A DNA stretch of 64,000 bases from Paracoccus xiamenensis (GTDB lineage Bacteria > Pseudomonadota > Alphaproteobacteria > Rhodobacterales > Rhodobacteraceae): the NCBI RefSeq assembly GCF_011308835.1, contig NZ_JAAOHY010000001.1, forward strand, positions 186,001 to 250,000, given 5' to 3'. Shown here piece by piece: positions 43,491 to 53,299 of the stretch. Under the pieces are notes generated by a model. It was not told the DNA's origin. It worked only from the letters and a program-made list of their open reading frames with translations, and searched no databases. The number at the start of each line of letters is the position of its first letter. Position 1 is the first letter of the stretch. The position numbers and the translations under genes are program-made.

Positions 43491-43520
43491 TGCGATTTTG
43501 TGCGATTATTTGCGAATTAA
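43491..43520 (+). repeat. Three tandem 10-bp direct repeats upstream of RND system 2
   Basis: TGCGATTTTG, TGCGATTATT and TGCGAATTAA follow without gaps, a period of one DNA helical turn, about 170 bp before the adaptor gene. The surrounding 43388-43689 gap is AT-rich for this genome and carries no gene. The repeats look like a phased protein-binding site; the binder is unknown. Confidence 0.5.
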
Positions 43521-43689
43521 TCTTTCGTTCACACATTCTTAACACATCTGGTCCGTCCAGGCTTTCGCTTTTGTTGGGCGCGCGGTTGCGCTAGGCTGCG
43601 GCCCGACCAGAATTGGAAGAGGCCCATTCCGCATCTGCTGAAACGATTGCCGCCCGAGACTGGCGCGGCGAATGTCGAAGGATCCATCC

Positions 43690-44934
43690 GTGTTTCGTAC
43701 CCTTGTTGCCCTGACGCTTCTGGCCGCGCCGGCCCATGCTTCCGATGCTGCATCTGATGCCGCGGCCGAAAACGCAGCACCCGCACCCGCCAGCGCCGCC
43801 CAGCCCGCCACGGTCGAGGCGGCGCGCGTCACCCCGGTCGAGTTGCGGGTGCCGGTCTCGGGCAGCCTTGTCGCGCGTTCGCCGGCGCTGATCTATCCTC
43901 AACTGGCCGGGACCGAGGTGACCGAATTGCTGGTCGAACCGGGTGATCGGGTGACCCGTGGGCAGGTTCTGGCGCGGCTGTCGCAATCGGCGGTAAAGGC
44001 GCAATTGGCCCAGGCCGAAGCCGAGGCGCAGCGCAGCGAAGCCGCAGTCCGGCAGGCCAGCAACCAGATCGACAGCGCCGAGGCGACCTTTGCGCAGGCG
44101 CTGGCGGCGCTGAAACGTACCCGGCAATTGCAGCAAGGGGGCTCTGCCACGCGCGCGGCCCTTGACGATGTCATCGCGGCCGAAGCGGCGGCGCGTGCGC
44201 AGGCGGCCTCGGCCCGCGACGGGCTGGCCGTGGCCGAAGCCGCGCGTGCCCAGGCCGAGGCGGCGGTGGATCTGGCGCGGCTGAACCTTGACTGGACCGA
44301 GGTGACCTCGCCCGTCGATGGCGTGGTCAGCGCCCGCGACGCCCAGCTGGGCGTGATGGGCAGCGCCTCGGGTGACCCGATGTTCACCATCATCAGTGAC
44401 GGCAGCATCGAATGGCAGGCCGAGGTGGTCGAAACCGCGCTGAAGGGCTTGAAGCTGGGCGATCCGGCCATCGCCACCGTCGCCGGCCTGGGAGAGGTCG
44501 AGGGCCGGGTTCGCCGTCTGCCCGCCGCAGTCGACCCCGCCACCCGGTTGGGTGAGCTGCGGATAACGCTGGACGCCTCTGATGGGCTGCGGCCGGGGCT
44601 TTTCGCCAGCGGTTGGGTCATCATCGACCGCCATGAAGGGCTGACCGTGCCGCTGACGGCGGTGCTGGATGATGCCGGTGGTCAGGTCGTGCAGGTGGTC
44701 GCAGATGGCACGGTAGAGACCCGCACCGTTGCCGCTGGCGTCATCTGGCAGGGCCGGCGCGAGATCCTGTCAGGCCTGAAGGCGGGCGAGCAGGTGATCA
44801 CCCGCGCCGGTGCCTTCTTCCGCGACGGCGACCATGTGGTCACCGTGACAGCGCCGGATGCCGGCGCCGAAGCGGGGGCAGATCGCGATCAGCCGCCCCC
44901 GGGCGGTGCCGCCAGGGCGGAGGTCGCACCGTGA
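43690..44934 (+). CDS. RND efflux periplasmic adaptor, system 2
   Basis: Membrane-fusion protein of about 414 residues. I prefer GTG 43690 over ATG 43672 because GAAGGA lies exactly seven bases before the GTG and the protein then begins with a clean signal peptide (MFRTLVALTLLAAPAHA-SD). The lipoyl halves LVEPGDRVTRGQVLARL and VTSPVDGVVSARDAQLGVMG flank a long alanine/glutamine-rich alpha-hairpin (about 90-180). A beta-barrel domain with FTIISDGSIEWQAEVVE follows. It overlaps the pump start by 4 bp (GTGA). Confidence 0.88.
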   Translation: MFRTLVALTLLAAPAHASDAASDAAAENAAPAPASAAQPATVEAARVTPVELRVPVSGSLVARSPALIYPQLAGTEVTELLVEPGDRVTRGQVLARLSQSAVKAQLAQAEAEAQRSEAAVRQASNQIDSAEATFAQALAALKRTRQLQQGGSATRAALDDVIAAEAAARAQAASARDGLAVAEAARAQAEAAVDLARLNLDWTEVTSPVDGVVSARDAQLGVMGSASGDPMFTIISDGSIEWQAEVVETALKGLKLGDPAIATVAGLGEVEGRVRRLPAAVDPATRLGELRITLDASDGLRPGLFASGWVIIDRHEGLTVPLTAVLDDAGGQVVQVVADGTVETRTVAAGVIWQGRREILSGLKAGEQVITRAGAFFRDGDHVVTVTAPDAGAEAGADRDQPPPGGAARAEVAP

Positions 44935-47900
44935 ACCTGTCCACCTGGTCGATCCGCCATCCGGTTCCGCCCATTGCGCTGTTCCTCGTCCTGCTGGTCG
45001 CGGGGTTTTACAGTTTCCGCACGCTGGCGGTGACGGAGTTCCCGAATATCGACCTGCCCATCGTGACCGTCCAACTGGGGCAGCCGGGCGCGGCACCGTC
45101 GGAACTTGTAACACAGGTGGCGCAGCCGCTGGAGGATTCCATCGCCTCGGTCGTAGGGGTGCGCCATACCACGGTAACGGCGAGCGACAGCTCCGTTACC
45201 GTGGTGGTGGAATTCGAGCTGGAAACCGACAGTGACCGCGCCGTCAACGACATCAAGGATGCGGTGGCCGAGGTCCGGGGCGAGTTGCCTGAAAGCGTGA
45301 CTGAACCGGTCGTACGGCGGCTGGATGTCACCGGCGCGCCGATCCTGACCTATGCGGTGCGCGATGACGGCCGATCGATCGAAGAACTGTCCAAATTCGT
45401 TGACGACATCGTGTCGCGCGAACTGGCCTCGGTCGAGGCGGTGGGCAAGGTCAGCCGGCTGGGCGGGGCGGATCGCGAGATCAAGGTGGAACTGGATCCC
45501 AACCGTCTGTTGGCGCACGGGCTGACGGCGGCGGGCGTGTCGGAACAGCTGCGGCTGCGCAATATCGACCTTGGCGGTGGCCGCGGCGATCTGGCGGGAA
45601 CCGAGTTTTCCATCCGCGCGCTTGGCGCGGCCGAGACGCTGGACCAGTTGGCCGCGACCCCGATCCGCATTGCCGAAGGGGCGACGATCCGGCTGGACCA
45701 GCTTGGCACGGTCATCGACGGTGCGTCAGAGGAGCGCAGCTTTGCGCTGTATGACGGGTTGCCCGTGGTGGCTTTCGGCGTCTTCCGCGCCAGCGGCGAA
45801 TCCGACCTGGTTGCCGCCGATGGCACCAAGGAAAAGCTTGCCGAGATTCAGGCCCGCTATCCCTCGATCGAGATTTACCAGATCGACGACACCACCGTTT
45901 ACACCGAGTCGAATTTTCACCGCGCGATGGAGACGCTGTATGAAGGCGCCGCGCTCGCCATCGTCGTGGTCTTCCTGTTCCTGCGCAATTGGCGCGCGAC
46001 GCTGATCGCGGCGCTGGCGCTGCCGCTGTCGATCATCCCGACATTCTTTGTCATGGATATGCTGGGCTTCACGCTCAACACCATCAGCTTGCTGGGAATC
46101 ACGCTGGTGACAGGCATCCTGGTGGACGATGCCATTGTGGAAATCGAGAATATCGTCCGCCATATCAATATGGGCGTGCCGGCCTATCAGGCGTCGGAAG
46201 AAGCCGCGACCGAGATCGGCACCACGGTCATCGCCATCAGCTTTTCCATCGTCGCGGTCTTTGCCCCGGTCAGCTTCATGTCGGGCATCGCGGGGCAGTA
46301 TTTCAAGCAATTCGGGCTGACGGTCGCGGTCTCGGTACTGCTGTCATTGCTGGTCGCGCGGATTATCACGCCGATGCTGGCGGCCTATTTCCTCAAGGAT
46401 GCCCACCTGTCCGAGGAAAAGGACGGCATGGTCATGCGCCTGCTGATGCGGGTTTCCGGCTGGACGCTGAAACACCGGGCACTGACGCTGCTGGCGGGGC
46501 TGGCGATCTTTGCAGGTTCGATCTGGTCGGCGACGCTGCTGCCCAGCGAATTCATGCCGCCCACCGATATCGGCCGCTCGACCGTGACGGTGGAATTGCC
46601 GCCCGGCGCCACCATTCACGAAACCGAGGACGCCGCCCGCCGCGTGACCCGGGCATTGGATGACTTCCCCGAAGTGCGGTCTGTCTTCGTCGAAGGCGGC
46701 GGCAGAAATGTCGCGGTGGCGAAGCTGTTCGTCAATTACGGCCCCAAGGGCGACCGCGACCGCAGCCAGTTCGAATTGGAGGCAGAGGTCAAGCAGGCGC
46801 TTGCGGACATGCCCGACATGCGGCTGAGCTTCCAGAACGAAGCCGGCGAGAACGACATCTCGATCAGCGTGTTGGGCGATACCGAGGCGGGCGCGGCCGA
46901 GGCGGCGCAGATACTTGCCGAGCAGATGGCGCAGATGCCGGAGTTGGAAGGCGTGATCAGCCAGGCCGACCTGCGCCGACCCGAAATCACCATCACGCCA
47001 AAGCCCGATCTTGCTGCCGCGATGGGCGTTTCGGCGGTTGATCTGGCAACCACGCTGCGCATTGCCACCATCGGCGATGCCGAAGAAAACCTGGCGAAAT
47101 ACAATAGCGGTGACAGCCAGATCCCCATCGTCGTGCGGCTGGACCGGGCCGCGCGCGAGGATATGGACGTGCTGCGCAACCTGCGCGTGCCGGGCGCGAA
47201 CGGGCTGGTGCCGTTGGAAACCGTGGCGAATCTGGGCTATGGCGCGGGCGCGACGGAAATCAGCCGCTATGACCGGCGCTTCCGGACCTCGGTCAAGGCC
47301 AATCTGGTTGACGGCGCGCGGCTCGGCCCGGCCAACGCAAAGATCACCATGTTGCAGAATACCATCGAACTGCCGCCGGGGACCGAGATCGAATCCTCGG
47401 GCGATGCCGAAATCATGGCTGATATTTTCGAGGCTTTCGGCACCGCCATGGCGGCCGGCGTCATGCTGGTCTTCGTGGTGCTGGTGCTGCTGTTTCACAG
47501 CTTCATCACTCCGATATCGATCCTGCTGTCGCTGCCGTTGGCCATCGGCGGGGCGATCTTCGGCCTGTATTTCTTCAATTACGGGATGAGCCTGCCGGTG
47601 CTGATCGGATTTTTGATGCTCATGGGTATCGTGACCAAGAACGCCATCATGCTGGTCGAATTCGCCCTTACCTCGATGTCTGCCGGCACGCCGAAGCGTG
47701 TGGCGTTGCTGGATGCGGTCCATAAGCGGGCGCGGCCGATCATCATGACGACAATCGCCATGACGGCGGGGATGGTGCCCTCGGCAATCGGATCGGGCGC
47801 AGGGGGAGAGTTCCGCGCGCCCATGGCCGTCGCGGTGATCGGCGGCCTGCTGCTGTCGACGCTGCTGTCGCTGCTGTTCGTGCCGGCGCTGTTTTCCGTC

Positions 47901-47987
47901 ATTGACGGCGGGCAGACCCGGCTGAGCCGCTGGGTTCGCGCCCGCGTGGGGATCAACAGCGCCAGCCCCGCCGGGGGTTCGCAATGA
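44931..47987 (+). CDS. RND efflux permease, system 2
   Basis: A 1018-residue RND pump starting at a GTG that overlaps the adaptor stop. The N-terminus NLSTWSIRHPVPPIALFLVLLVAGFYSFRTL and FPNIDLPIVTVQLGQPGAAPSEL place it in a different RND branch from system 1. Proton-relay residues are present in GILVDDAIVEIENIVRHI (TM4) and GIVTKNAIMLVEF (TM10). The stop overlaps the rsmB start by 4 bp. The substrate is unknown; the divergent TetR gene suggests drug or metabolite induction. No outer-membrane factor is encoded nearby, so both systems must share a TolC encoded elsewhere. Confidence 0.93.
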   Translation: MNLSTWSIRHPVPPIALFLVLLVAGFYSFRTLAVTEFPNIDLPIVTVQLGQPGAAPSELVTQVAQPLEDSIASVVGVRHTTVTASDSSVTVVVEFELETDSDRAVNDIKDAVAEVRGELPESVTEPVVRRLDVTGAPILTYAVRDDGRSIEELSKFVDDIVSRELASVEAVGKVSRLGGADREIKVELDPNRLLAHGLTAAGVSEQLRLRNIDLGGGRGDLAGTEFSIRALGAAETLDQLAATPIRIAEGATIRLDQLGTVIDGASEERSFALYDGLPVVAFGVFRASGESDLVAADGTKEKLAEIQARYPSIEIYQIDDTTVYTESNFHRAMETLYEGAALAIVVVFLFLRNWRATLIAALALPLSIIPTFFVMDMLGFTLNTISLLGITLVTGILVDDAIVEIENIVRHINMGVPAYQASEEAATEIGTTVIAISFSIVAVFAPVSFMSGIAGQYFKQFGLTVAVSVLLSLLVARIITPMLAAYFLKDAHLSEEKDGMVMRLLMRVSGWTLKHRALTLLAGLAIFAGSIWSATLLPSEFMPPTDIGRSTVTVELPPGATIHETEDAARRVTRALDDFPEVRSVFVEGGGRNVAVAKLFVNYGPKGDRDRSQFELEAEVKQALADMPDMRLSFQNEAGENDISISVLGDTEAGAAEAAQILAEQMAQMPELEGVISQADLRRPEITITPKPDLAAAMGVSAVDLATTLRIATIGDAEENLAKYNSGDSQIPIVVRLDRAAREDMDVLRNLRVPGANGLVPLETVANLGYGAGATEISRYDRRFRTSVKANLVDGARLGPANAKITMLQNTIELPPGTEIESSGDAEIMADIFEAFGTAMAAGVMLVFVVLVLLFHSFITPISILLSLPLAIGGAIFGLYFFNYGMSLPVLIGFLMLMGIVTKNAIMLVEFALTSMSAGTPKRVALLDAVHKRARPIIMTTIAMTAGMVPSAIGSGAGGEFRAPMAVAVIGGLLLSTLLSLLFVPALFSVIDGGQTRLSRWVRARVGINSASPAGGSQ

Positions 47988-49153
47988 CGCCGGCCGCCCG
48001 CGTTAACGCCGCCATCGGGGTGCTCGATCGGGTGTTATCCGGCACCCCGGCTGAGGCCGCACTTCTGGGCTGGGCCCGGGCCAGCCGTTTCGCCGGTTCG
48101 GGCGACCGCGCCGCCATCCGAGATCTGGTTTTCGAGGCGCTGCGCCGCCGTGACAGCCTTGCCGCTCTGGGCGGCGCGCTGACCGGGCGCGGGCTGATGC
48201 TGGGCCTTATCCGCGCGCGGGGAGAGGATCCGGCGCTGACCTTTACCGGCCAAGGCCACGCGCCTGAACCGCTGAATGCCGCCGAACTTGCCGCGACCGA
48301 CGCTGCGGCGGCCGAGGCGCTGCCCGACCTGCCGGAATGGATCTGGCCCGACTGGCAGACCTCGCTGGGCGCAGAGGCGCTGCCGCTGGCCCATGCCATG
48401 CGTGCCCGCGCCCCGGTCTGGCTGCGCGTCAATCCCCGCCGCGCCAGTGTCGAGGCCGCTCGTGCCGCTCTCGCGGGCGAGGGGATCGAGACCGCGCCGC
48501 ATGACGCCTTGCCCACCGCCTTGCGCGTCACTGCGGGCGAAAGGCGCATCGCCGGGTCTGGCGCCTATCGCGACGGGATGGTCGAATTGCAGGACCTCTC
48601 GCCGCAATTCGCCTGTGCTGCGCTGCCCTTGTCGAAAGGCGATCGAGTGTTGGATTTTTGCGCCGGCGGCGGCGGCAAATCGCTGGCGCTTGCCGCGCGC
48701 GAGGATCTGCGCCTGACCGCCCATGATGCCGCGCCCGCGCGGATGTCCGACGTGCCTGAACGCGCCCGCCGTGCCGGCGTCCGCATCGCGCTGTCGCCGC
48801 CCGATGGGCTGGGCGCCGATTACGACCTGGTGGTGGCCGATGTGCCTTGCTCTGGTTCGGGGACCTGGCGGCGAACGCCGGACGCCAAATGGCGGCTGAC
48901 CCGTGAGGGGCTTGATGATCTGCGCAAGGTGCAGGCCGAGATCCTGTCGCGAGTCGCGCCATTGGTCCGGCCGGGGGGGCAGATCGCCTATATGACCTGT
49001 TCGTTGCTGGACGCCGAGAACGGCGATCAAGTTGACAGCTTCCTGCAGCAGTACGCTGATTACAGGCAGGAGTTTCGGAAATCCTGGACGCCCGAAAGCG
49101 GTTCAGACGGCTTCTTCCTTGCGATCCTTCGGCGCGATGAGGGCGCGCGTTAA
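47984..49153 (+). CDS. RsmB/NOP family RNA (cytosine-5) methyltransferase
   Basis: A 389-residue SAM-dependent m5C methyltransferase. The SAM motif is VLDFCAGGGGKSLALA, the acidic motif IV DVPCSGSGTWRRTPDAKW contains one catalytic cysteine (PCSGSG), and the second is in TCSLLDAENGDQV. The N-terminal region is helical as in RsmB, though NusB-like features are weak, so the exact rRNA target is not certain. It overlaps the RND permease by 4 bp and may be co-transcribed with it. Its TAA stop is part of a CtrA box for cckA. Confidence 0.88.
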   Translation: MTPAARVNAAIGVLDRVLSGTPAEAALLGWARASRFAGSGDRAAIRDLVFEALRRRDSLAALGGALTGRGLMLGLIRARGEDPALTFTGQGHAPEPLNAAELAATDAAAAEALPDLPEWIWPDWQTSLGAEALPLAHAMRARAPVWLRVNPRRASVEAARAALAGEGIETAPHDALPTALRVTAGERRIAGSGAYRDGMVELQDLSPQFACAALPLSKGDRVLDFCAGGGGKSLALAAREDLRLTAHDAAPARMSDVPERARRAGVRIALSPPDGLGADYDLVVADVPCSGSGTWRRTPDAKWRLTREGLDDLRKVQAEILSRVAPLVRPGGQIAYMTCSLLDAENGDQVDSFLQQYADYRQEFRKSWTPESGSDGFFLAILRRDEGAR

Positions 49154-49164
49154 CCTTTTCTTAA
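49150..49164. promoter_or_regulatory. CtrA box upstream of cckA
   Basis: TTAACCTTTTCTTAA matches the full CtrA consensus TTAA-N7-TTAA. It overlaps the rsmB stop codon and lies 44 bp before the cckA start codon, suggesting feedback of CtrA on its own kinase. Confidence 0.6.
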
Positions 49165-49208
49165 GCTCTGGGTTCTAAGCCTGTGCGGGATTGGTGAGGA
49201 CGGGACAG

Positions 49209-51239
49209 ATGGCGAAACTGCTGCAACGGCTGCCGCGCAATGCCGGGCTGTGGGTGCCGTTGCTGGCGCTGCCACTGGTGATAGGCGAACTGTGGTTGCA
49301 TGCCCAAGGTGCCCGTCCCAATCCGGGTCTGGCACTGTCGCTTGGCGGGCTGATGGCCATGCTGGGCTGGTACCTTCTGGGCGGCAGCATCGCCTGGTCG
49401 CGGGCGCGCGAAGGGTTGGCGCAGCGCCGGCAGCTGAAACGCCTGCTTCCGCAGTTGGAAATCGCAGAGGATCCTGAATGGGCCGTGGCGAGTGACGGCA
49501 TGGTCCTTGCCCAGTCTCCCGAGGCGCTGGATCTGTGGGGCGATCATGTCGGCCGGCCACTGTCCCAGTTGATGGCCGGGCAATTGGCGGATGCCGACGG
49601 GGAAACCGCGCGCCTGCTGACCCGCGCGCTGCGTCATGGGCGCGCCGTTCAGGACCTGCCAGACGGCCGCAAGATCAGCGCCGAACGCGCGGGGAACAGC
49701 ATCGTCCGGCTGTCGTTGCCGCACGACCCCTCGCAGTCTGTCGTTGCCGAGGCGATGGATTACGACCGCTTGCCCATCGCTGTACTGCGGCTATCTGCGG
49801 ATGGCACCATCCTGCACGCCAACCGCGCTGCCGAACCGTATTGTGGCGGCGACGCGACCGGCCAGCATGTGGCGAAGCTGCTGGATGGGCTGGGACGACC
49901 CTTCGACGACTGGCTGGCCGAGGCGCTGGCGGCAGGCGGTCCCGCCGCCCCCGAAGTGCTGCGGGCACCTCGCGCCGGGCAGGACCGCTTTATCCAGGTC
50001 TCGCTGCATGCCGAAGATAACGAGCCACGCACCCTGATCGCTGTATTATCCGACGCCCGTGCCGTGAAGACGCTTGAGGCGCAATTCGTGCAAAGCCAGA
50101 AGATGCAGGCGGTGGGCCAACTGGCGGGTGGGATCGCGCATGACTTCAACAACTTGCTGACGGCGATCAGCGGGCATTGCGACCTGTTGATGCTGCGGCA
50201 CGACAAAGGCCACCCGGATTATGCCGACCTCGACCAGATCAGCCAGAACGCCAACCGAGCTGCCAATCTGGTCAGTCATCTGCTGGCCTTCTCGCGCAAG
50301 CAGACGCTGAAGCCCCAACGGGTGGACCTGCGCAATACCATTGCCGATCTCTCCCATCTGCTGAACCGCTTGGTGGGCGAGAAAATCACGCTGGAACAGC
50401 GCCACGACCCTCGGCTGGATCCCGTTCGTGCAGACCGCGGCAAGATCGAACAGGTCATCATGAACCTGGTTGTGAACGCACGGGACGCCATGCCCGAGGG
50501 TGGACGTATCGACGTCTCCACGCAGAACGTGGATCTGCCCGCGCCGCAGCTGCACGGACGCTTTGCGGTGCCGCCGGGACGCTATGTGCGGGTGGCGGTT
50601 GCGGACTGTGGCTGTGGTATCCCGCCCGATATGCTGGGCAAGATCTTCGAGCCTTTCTTTACCACCAAACGGTTGGGCGAGGGCACCGGGCTTGGCCTGT
50701 CGACCGCTTACGGCATCATCAAGCAGACCGGCGGCTATATCATGTGTGACAGCGTGCTGGGCGAAGGGACCACCTTTACCATCTATCTGCCGGTACATCT
50801 GGGCGCGGATCTCGAACCAGACGAGCCTGACGTCCCCGCCCGCGCTGTGTCGATGACCGCGCCGCCCGAATTGCGGGTGCTGCTGGTCGAAGACGAAGCG
50901 CCGGTTCGTGCCTTCGCCAGCCGAGCGTTGAAGCTGCGCGGCTATCAGGTGATCGAGGCTGCATCGGGCGAGGAGGCGCTGGAGCTGCTGACAGATGACC
51001 GGCTGAAGGTCGATCTGTTCGTCTCTGACGTGGTGATGCCGGGGCTGGACGGGCTCAGCTGGGTGCGGCACGCGCTGAAAGACCGGCCGGGTACGCGGGT
51101 GATCTTCATGTCCGGCTATACCGAGGACGTGTTCGAGGACGGCCGCAACCCGGTCGAGGGTGCATCGTTCCTGCAAAAGCCGTTTTCGCTGACCGATCTG
51201 ATCTCGGCCGTGGGCGACAAGCTGGAACATGCCGCCTGA
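49209..51239 (+). CDS. cckA: Cell-cycle hybrid histidine kinase CckA
   Basis: Kinase/phosphatase at the top of the CckA-ChpT-CtrA phosphorelay, 676 residues. Two N-terminal membrane helices (about 14-32 and 40-60) are followed by degenerate PAS-like regions (about 85-280), the HisKA domain with H311 in [21 protein letters not shown], the ATPase domain ([53 protein letters not shown]) and a C-terminal receiver with D607 in [14 protein letters not shown] chose ATG 49209, which has GAGGA eight bases upstream. In Rhodobacteraceae this pathway governs motility and gene-transfer-agent genes rather than viability (established for relatives). Confidence 0.92.
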   Translation: MAKLLQRLPRNAGLWVPLLALPLVIGELWLHAQGARPNPGLALSLGGLMAMLGWYLLGGSIAWSRAREGLAQRRQLKRLLPQLEIAEDPEWAVASDGMVLAQSPEALDLWGDHVGRPLSQLMAGQLADADGETARLLTRALRHGRAVQDLPDGRKISAERAGNSIVRLSLPHDPSQSVVAEAMDYDRLPIAVLRLSADGTILHANRAAEPYCGGDATGQHVAKLLDGLGRPFDDWLAEALAAGGPAAPEVLRAPRAGQDRFIQVSLHAEDNEPRTLIAVLSDARAVKTLEAQFVQSQKMQAVGQLAGGIAHDFNNLLTAISGHCDLLMLRHDKGHPDYADLDQISQNANRAANLVSHLLAFSRKQTLKPQRVDLRNTIADLSHLLNRLVGEKITLEQRHDPRLDPVRADRGKIEQVIMNLVVNARDAMPEGGRIDVSTQNVDLPAPQLHGRFAVPPGRYVRVAVADCGCGIPPDMLGKIFEPFFTTKRLGEGTGLGLSTAYGIIKQTGGYIMCDSVLGEGTTFTIYLPVHLGADLEPDEPDVPARAVSMTAPPELRVLLVEDEAPVRAFASRALKLRGYQVIEAASGEEALELLTDDRLKVDLFVSDVVMPGLDGLSWVRHALKDRPGTRVIFMSGYTEDVFEDGRNPVEGASFLQKPFSLTDLISAVGDKLEHAA

Positions 51240-51256
51240 CGGACCCGCCGCCGATC

Positions 51257-51874
51257 CTAGCCGAGCGTTTCGTAAAGCGCGAAATCGGGGGCCAGGGCGC
51301 GGCGCAGGTCGGCTTCGGTTCCGGGCGAAAGTCTCACATCGGCCGAGGGCGGTACGTTGATGCGCGGAAGGCTGATTTCGCAGCCCAGCCAGTCGTCAAG
51401 GAAATGGGTGAAGGTGGCCATATCTTCATAGCGGAAAATACGGTCAACAGGGGCCTCGCCCGCGGTCAGGAAGGCGGATTGGGTGCCGATTCCCTGGGTG
51501 ACCGATCCCGGATGGTCAATATAGCGACGTACGAAGTTTTCGAAGCTTGTGCTGTCAATGACGTCATCGGCGGCTGCGGTGTCAGCCTGGTCAGGCGCGT
51601 GCAGATCGCCCTCGTCGCGCAGGTGAAAGCGATACCAGCTGCGCAGCCAGTCGATGGGTTCGCGCATCAGTGCCACCGTGGTGAAGGGGTCGTCCGTCAT
51701 GCCTTGCAGCCAGGGTTGGATATGGCGGCGAAAGCGCGTGGCATCGACATGCTTCATTTCCGGCGGGCGCTGTACCGCCAGGCTCGCCAGTGGCTCCAGC
51801 GCCACTTCTACGGCGGTTGATCCGGCCTTTGGCGTCGCCAGAAAAGCCAGTCGCTGGTCCCAGAATATCAGCAT
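51257..51874 (-). CDS. Sulfotransferase-like protein
   Basis: A 205-residue protein of the P-loop sulfotransferase type. FLATPKAGSTAVEVALEPL (about 11-29) matches the 5'-phosphosulfate loop, and VALMREPIDWLRSWYRFHLRDEG the 3'-phosphate-binding motif. FRYEDMATFTHFLDDWLG is the typical C-terminal sulfotransferase block. In Rhodobacteraceae such short proteins are sometimes labelled gamma-glutamyl kinase, which I consider wrong. Substrate unknown. It is convergent with cckA (17 bp apart) and lies upstream of recA in the opposite direction. Confidence 0.7.
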   Translation of the reverse strand: MLIFWDQRLAFLATPKAGSTAVEVALEPLASLAVQRPPEMKHVDATRFRRHIQPWLQGMTDDPFTTVALMREPIDWLRSWYRFHLRDEGDLHAPDQADTAAADDVIDSTSFENFVRRYIDHPGSVTQGIGTQSAFLTAGEAPVDRIFRYEDMATFTHFLDDWLGCEISLPRINVPPSADVRLSPGTEADLRRALAPDFALYETLG

Positions 51875-51998
51875 GAATTCATCCCGTCAGGTTCGGTAAC
51901 GAATTATGGCGTGGCCGGGCGGGTGTAAACCTTCGGTTAAGGAATTGATGTCACCTTGGTTAAGCGCGCTTGCCATATGCGGGGTGTTCACGTATTGA

Positions 51999-52013
51999 GA
52001 ACATTAACGGAAC
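51999..52013. promoter_or_regulatory. LexA (SOS) box of recA
   Basis: GAAC-ATTAACG-GAAC matches the direct-repeat LexA box GAAC-N7-GAAC (GTTC-N7-GTTC on the other strand) known for Rhodobacter and Paracoccus. It lies 62 bp before the recA start. An extra GTTC at 51986-51989 forms an inverted pair with the first GAAC. Confidence 0.8.
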
Positions 52014-52075
52014 ATTAGCCAGCGCCGATTGAGCCGGGACAGGTGTTCTGACATAAGGGCAAGGAGTTTGGCAGG

Positions 52076-53134
52076 ATGAGCGACACGAATATGGATAAGA
52101 GATCGGCCGACAAGCAGAAGGCCCTGGACAGCGCGCTGGCGCAGATCGAACGGCAGTTCGGCAAGGGCTCGATCATGAAGCTGGGCGCCGACAACCCCGT
52201 GGCCGAGATCGAGGCGACCTCGACCGGTTCGCTGGGGCTGGATATCGCGCTGGGGATTGGCGGTCTGCCGAAGGGGCGGATCATCGAGATCTACGGCCCG
52301 GAAAGCTCGGGCAAGACGACGCTGACGCTGCATTGCATCGCCGAGGAACAGAAAAAGGGCGGCGTCTGCGCCTTTGTTGATGCCGAACACGCGCTTGATC
52401 CGCAATATGCGCGCAAGCTGGGTGTGAACCTTGATGAATTGTTGATTTCGCAGCCGGACACGGGCGAGCAGGCGCTGGAAATTGTCGACACGCTGGTGCG
52501 TTCGGGGGCGGTCAGCATGGTGGTGGTCGATTCGGTCGCCGCACTGACGCCGAAATCGGAAATCGAGGGCGATATGGGCGATCATCAGGTTGGCGCCCAG
52601 GCCCGTTTGATGAGCCAGGCGATGCGCAAGCTGACCGCCTCGATCGGGCGCAGCAATTGCATGGTGGTCTTCATCAACCAGATCCGCATGAAGATCGGGG
52701 TGATGTTCGGCAATCCCGAAACCACCTCGGGCGGGAACGCGCTGAAATTCTATGCCTCGGTCCGTCTGGATATCCGCCGCACCGGCGCGATCAAGGACCG
52801 CGACGAAGTGGTCGGCAACTCGACCAAGGTCAAAGTGGTTAAGAACAAGGTTGCGCCGCCCTTCCGGCAGGTCGAGTTCGACATCATGTATGGCGAGGGG
52901 ATTTCCAAGATGGGTGAGCTGATCGACCTCGGCGTGAAGGCCGGCGTGGTCGAGAAATCGGGCGCCTGGTATTCCTATGGCGACGAACGCATCGGGCAGG
53001 GGCGTGAAAACGCCAAGCAGTTCCTGCGCGACAACCCGGCCATGGCCTATGATATCGAAGACAAGATCCGCGCCAGCCACGGCCTCGATTTCGCCGTCGC
53101 GCCGGGCGAGGATGACGTGCTGAGCGAAGACTGA
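52076..53134 (+). CDS. recA: Recombinase A
   Basis: DNA strand-exchange protein and coprotease for LexA, 352 residues. Walker A is GPESSGKTT (about 74-82), Walker B follows as [10 protein letters not shown], and the L2 DNA-binding loop is around [26 protein letters not shown]. The start is supported by AGGAG upstream of the ATG. The acidic C-terminus ends GEDDVLSED. Expression should be SOS-controlled through the LexA box upstream, and the gene ends at a strong terminator. Confidence 0.98.
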   Translation: MSDTNMDKRSADKQKALDSALAQIERQFGKGSIMKLGADNPVAEIEATSTGSLGLDIALGIGGLPKGRIIEIYGPESSGKTTLTLHCIAEEQKKGGVCAFVDAEHALDPQYARKLGVNLDELLISQPDTGEQALEIVDTLVRSGAVSMVVVDSVAALTPKSEIEGDMGDHQVGAQARLMSQAMRKLTASIGRSNCMVVFINQIRMKIGVMFGNPETTSGGNALKFYASVRLDIRRTGAIKDRDEVVGNSTKVKVVKNKVAPPFRQVEFDIMYGEGISKMGELIDLGVKAGVVEKSGAWYSYGDERIGQGRENAKQFLRDNPAMAYDIEDKIRASHGLDFAVAPGEDDVLSED

Positions 53135-53177
53135 CGCCGAGGGTTAACAGCGGCGCAGCTTGAAACCTGACCAAAGA

Positions 53178-53213
53178 GCGCCTGTCGGAGATCCCGGCAG
53201 GCGCTTATTTTTT
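53178..53213 (+). terminator. recA terminator
   Basis: An 11-bp stem with one G-U pair (GCGCCTGTCGG with CCGGCAGGCGC), loop AGATC, followed by TTATTTTTT. A canonical intrinsic terminator 44 bp after recA. Confidence 0.88.
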
Positions 53214-53299
53214 GCCGTTGGCGGAATGGTCTTGAATGCGTCGGTCCCTGATATCAGCGCATTCCCGGGGACAGATTGACCGCAGGAAAGGATGGCAGG

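Noticed and set aside
46344-47984. 546-codon open frame on the minus strand
   Set aside because: It is entirely antisense to the RND permease of system 2. Its translation is rich in H, Q, R and D without any domain, as expected from GC-rich third positions of the real gene.
51938-51964. Pair of TTAA words upstream of recA, possible CtrA site
   Set aside because: The spacing is far from N7, so it does not meet the CtrA consensus that the site before cckA satisfies.
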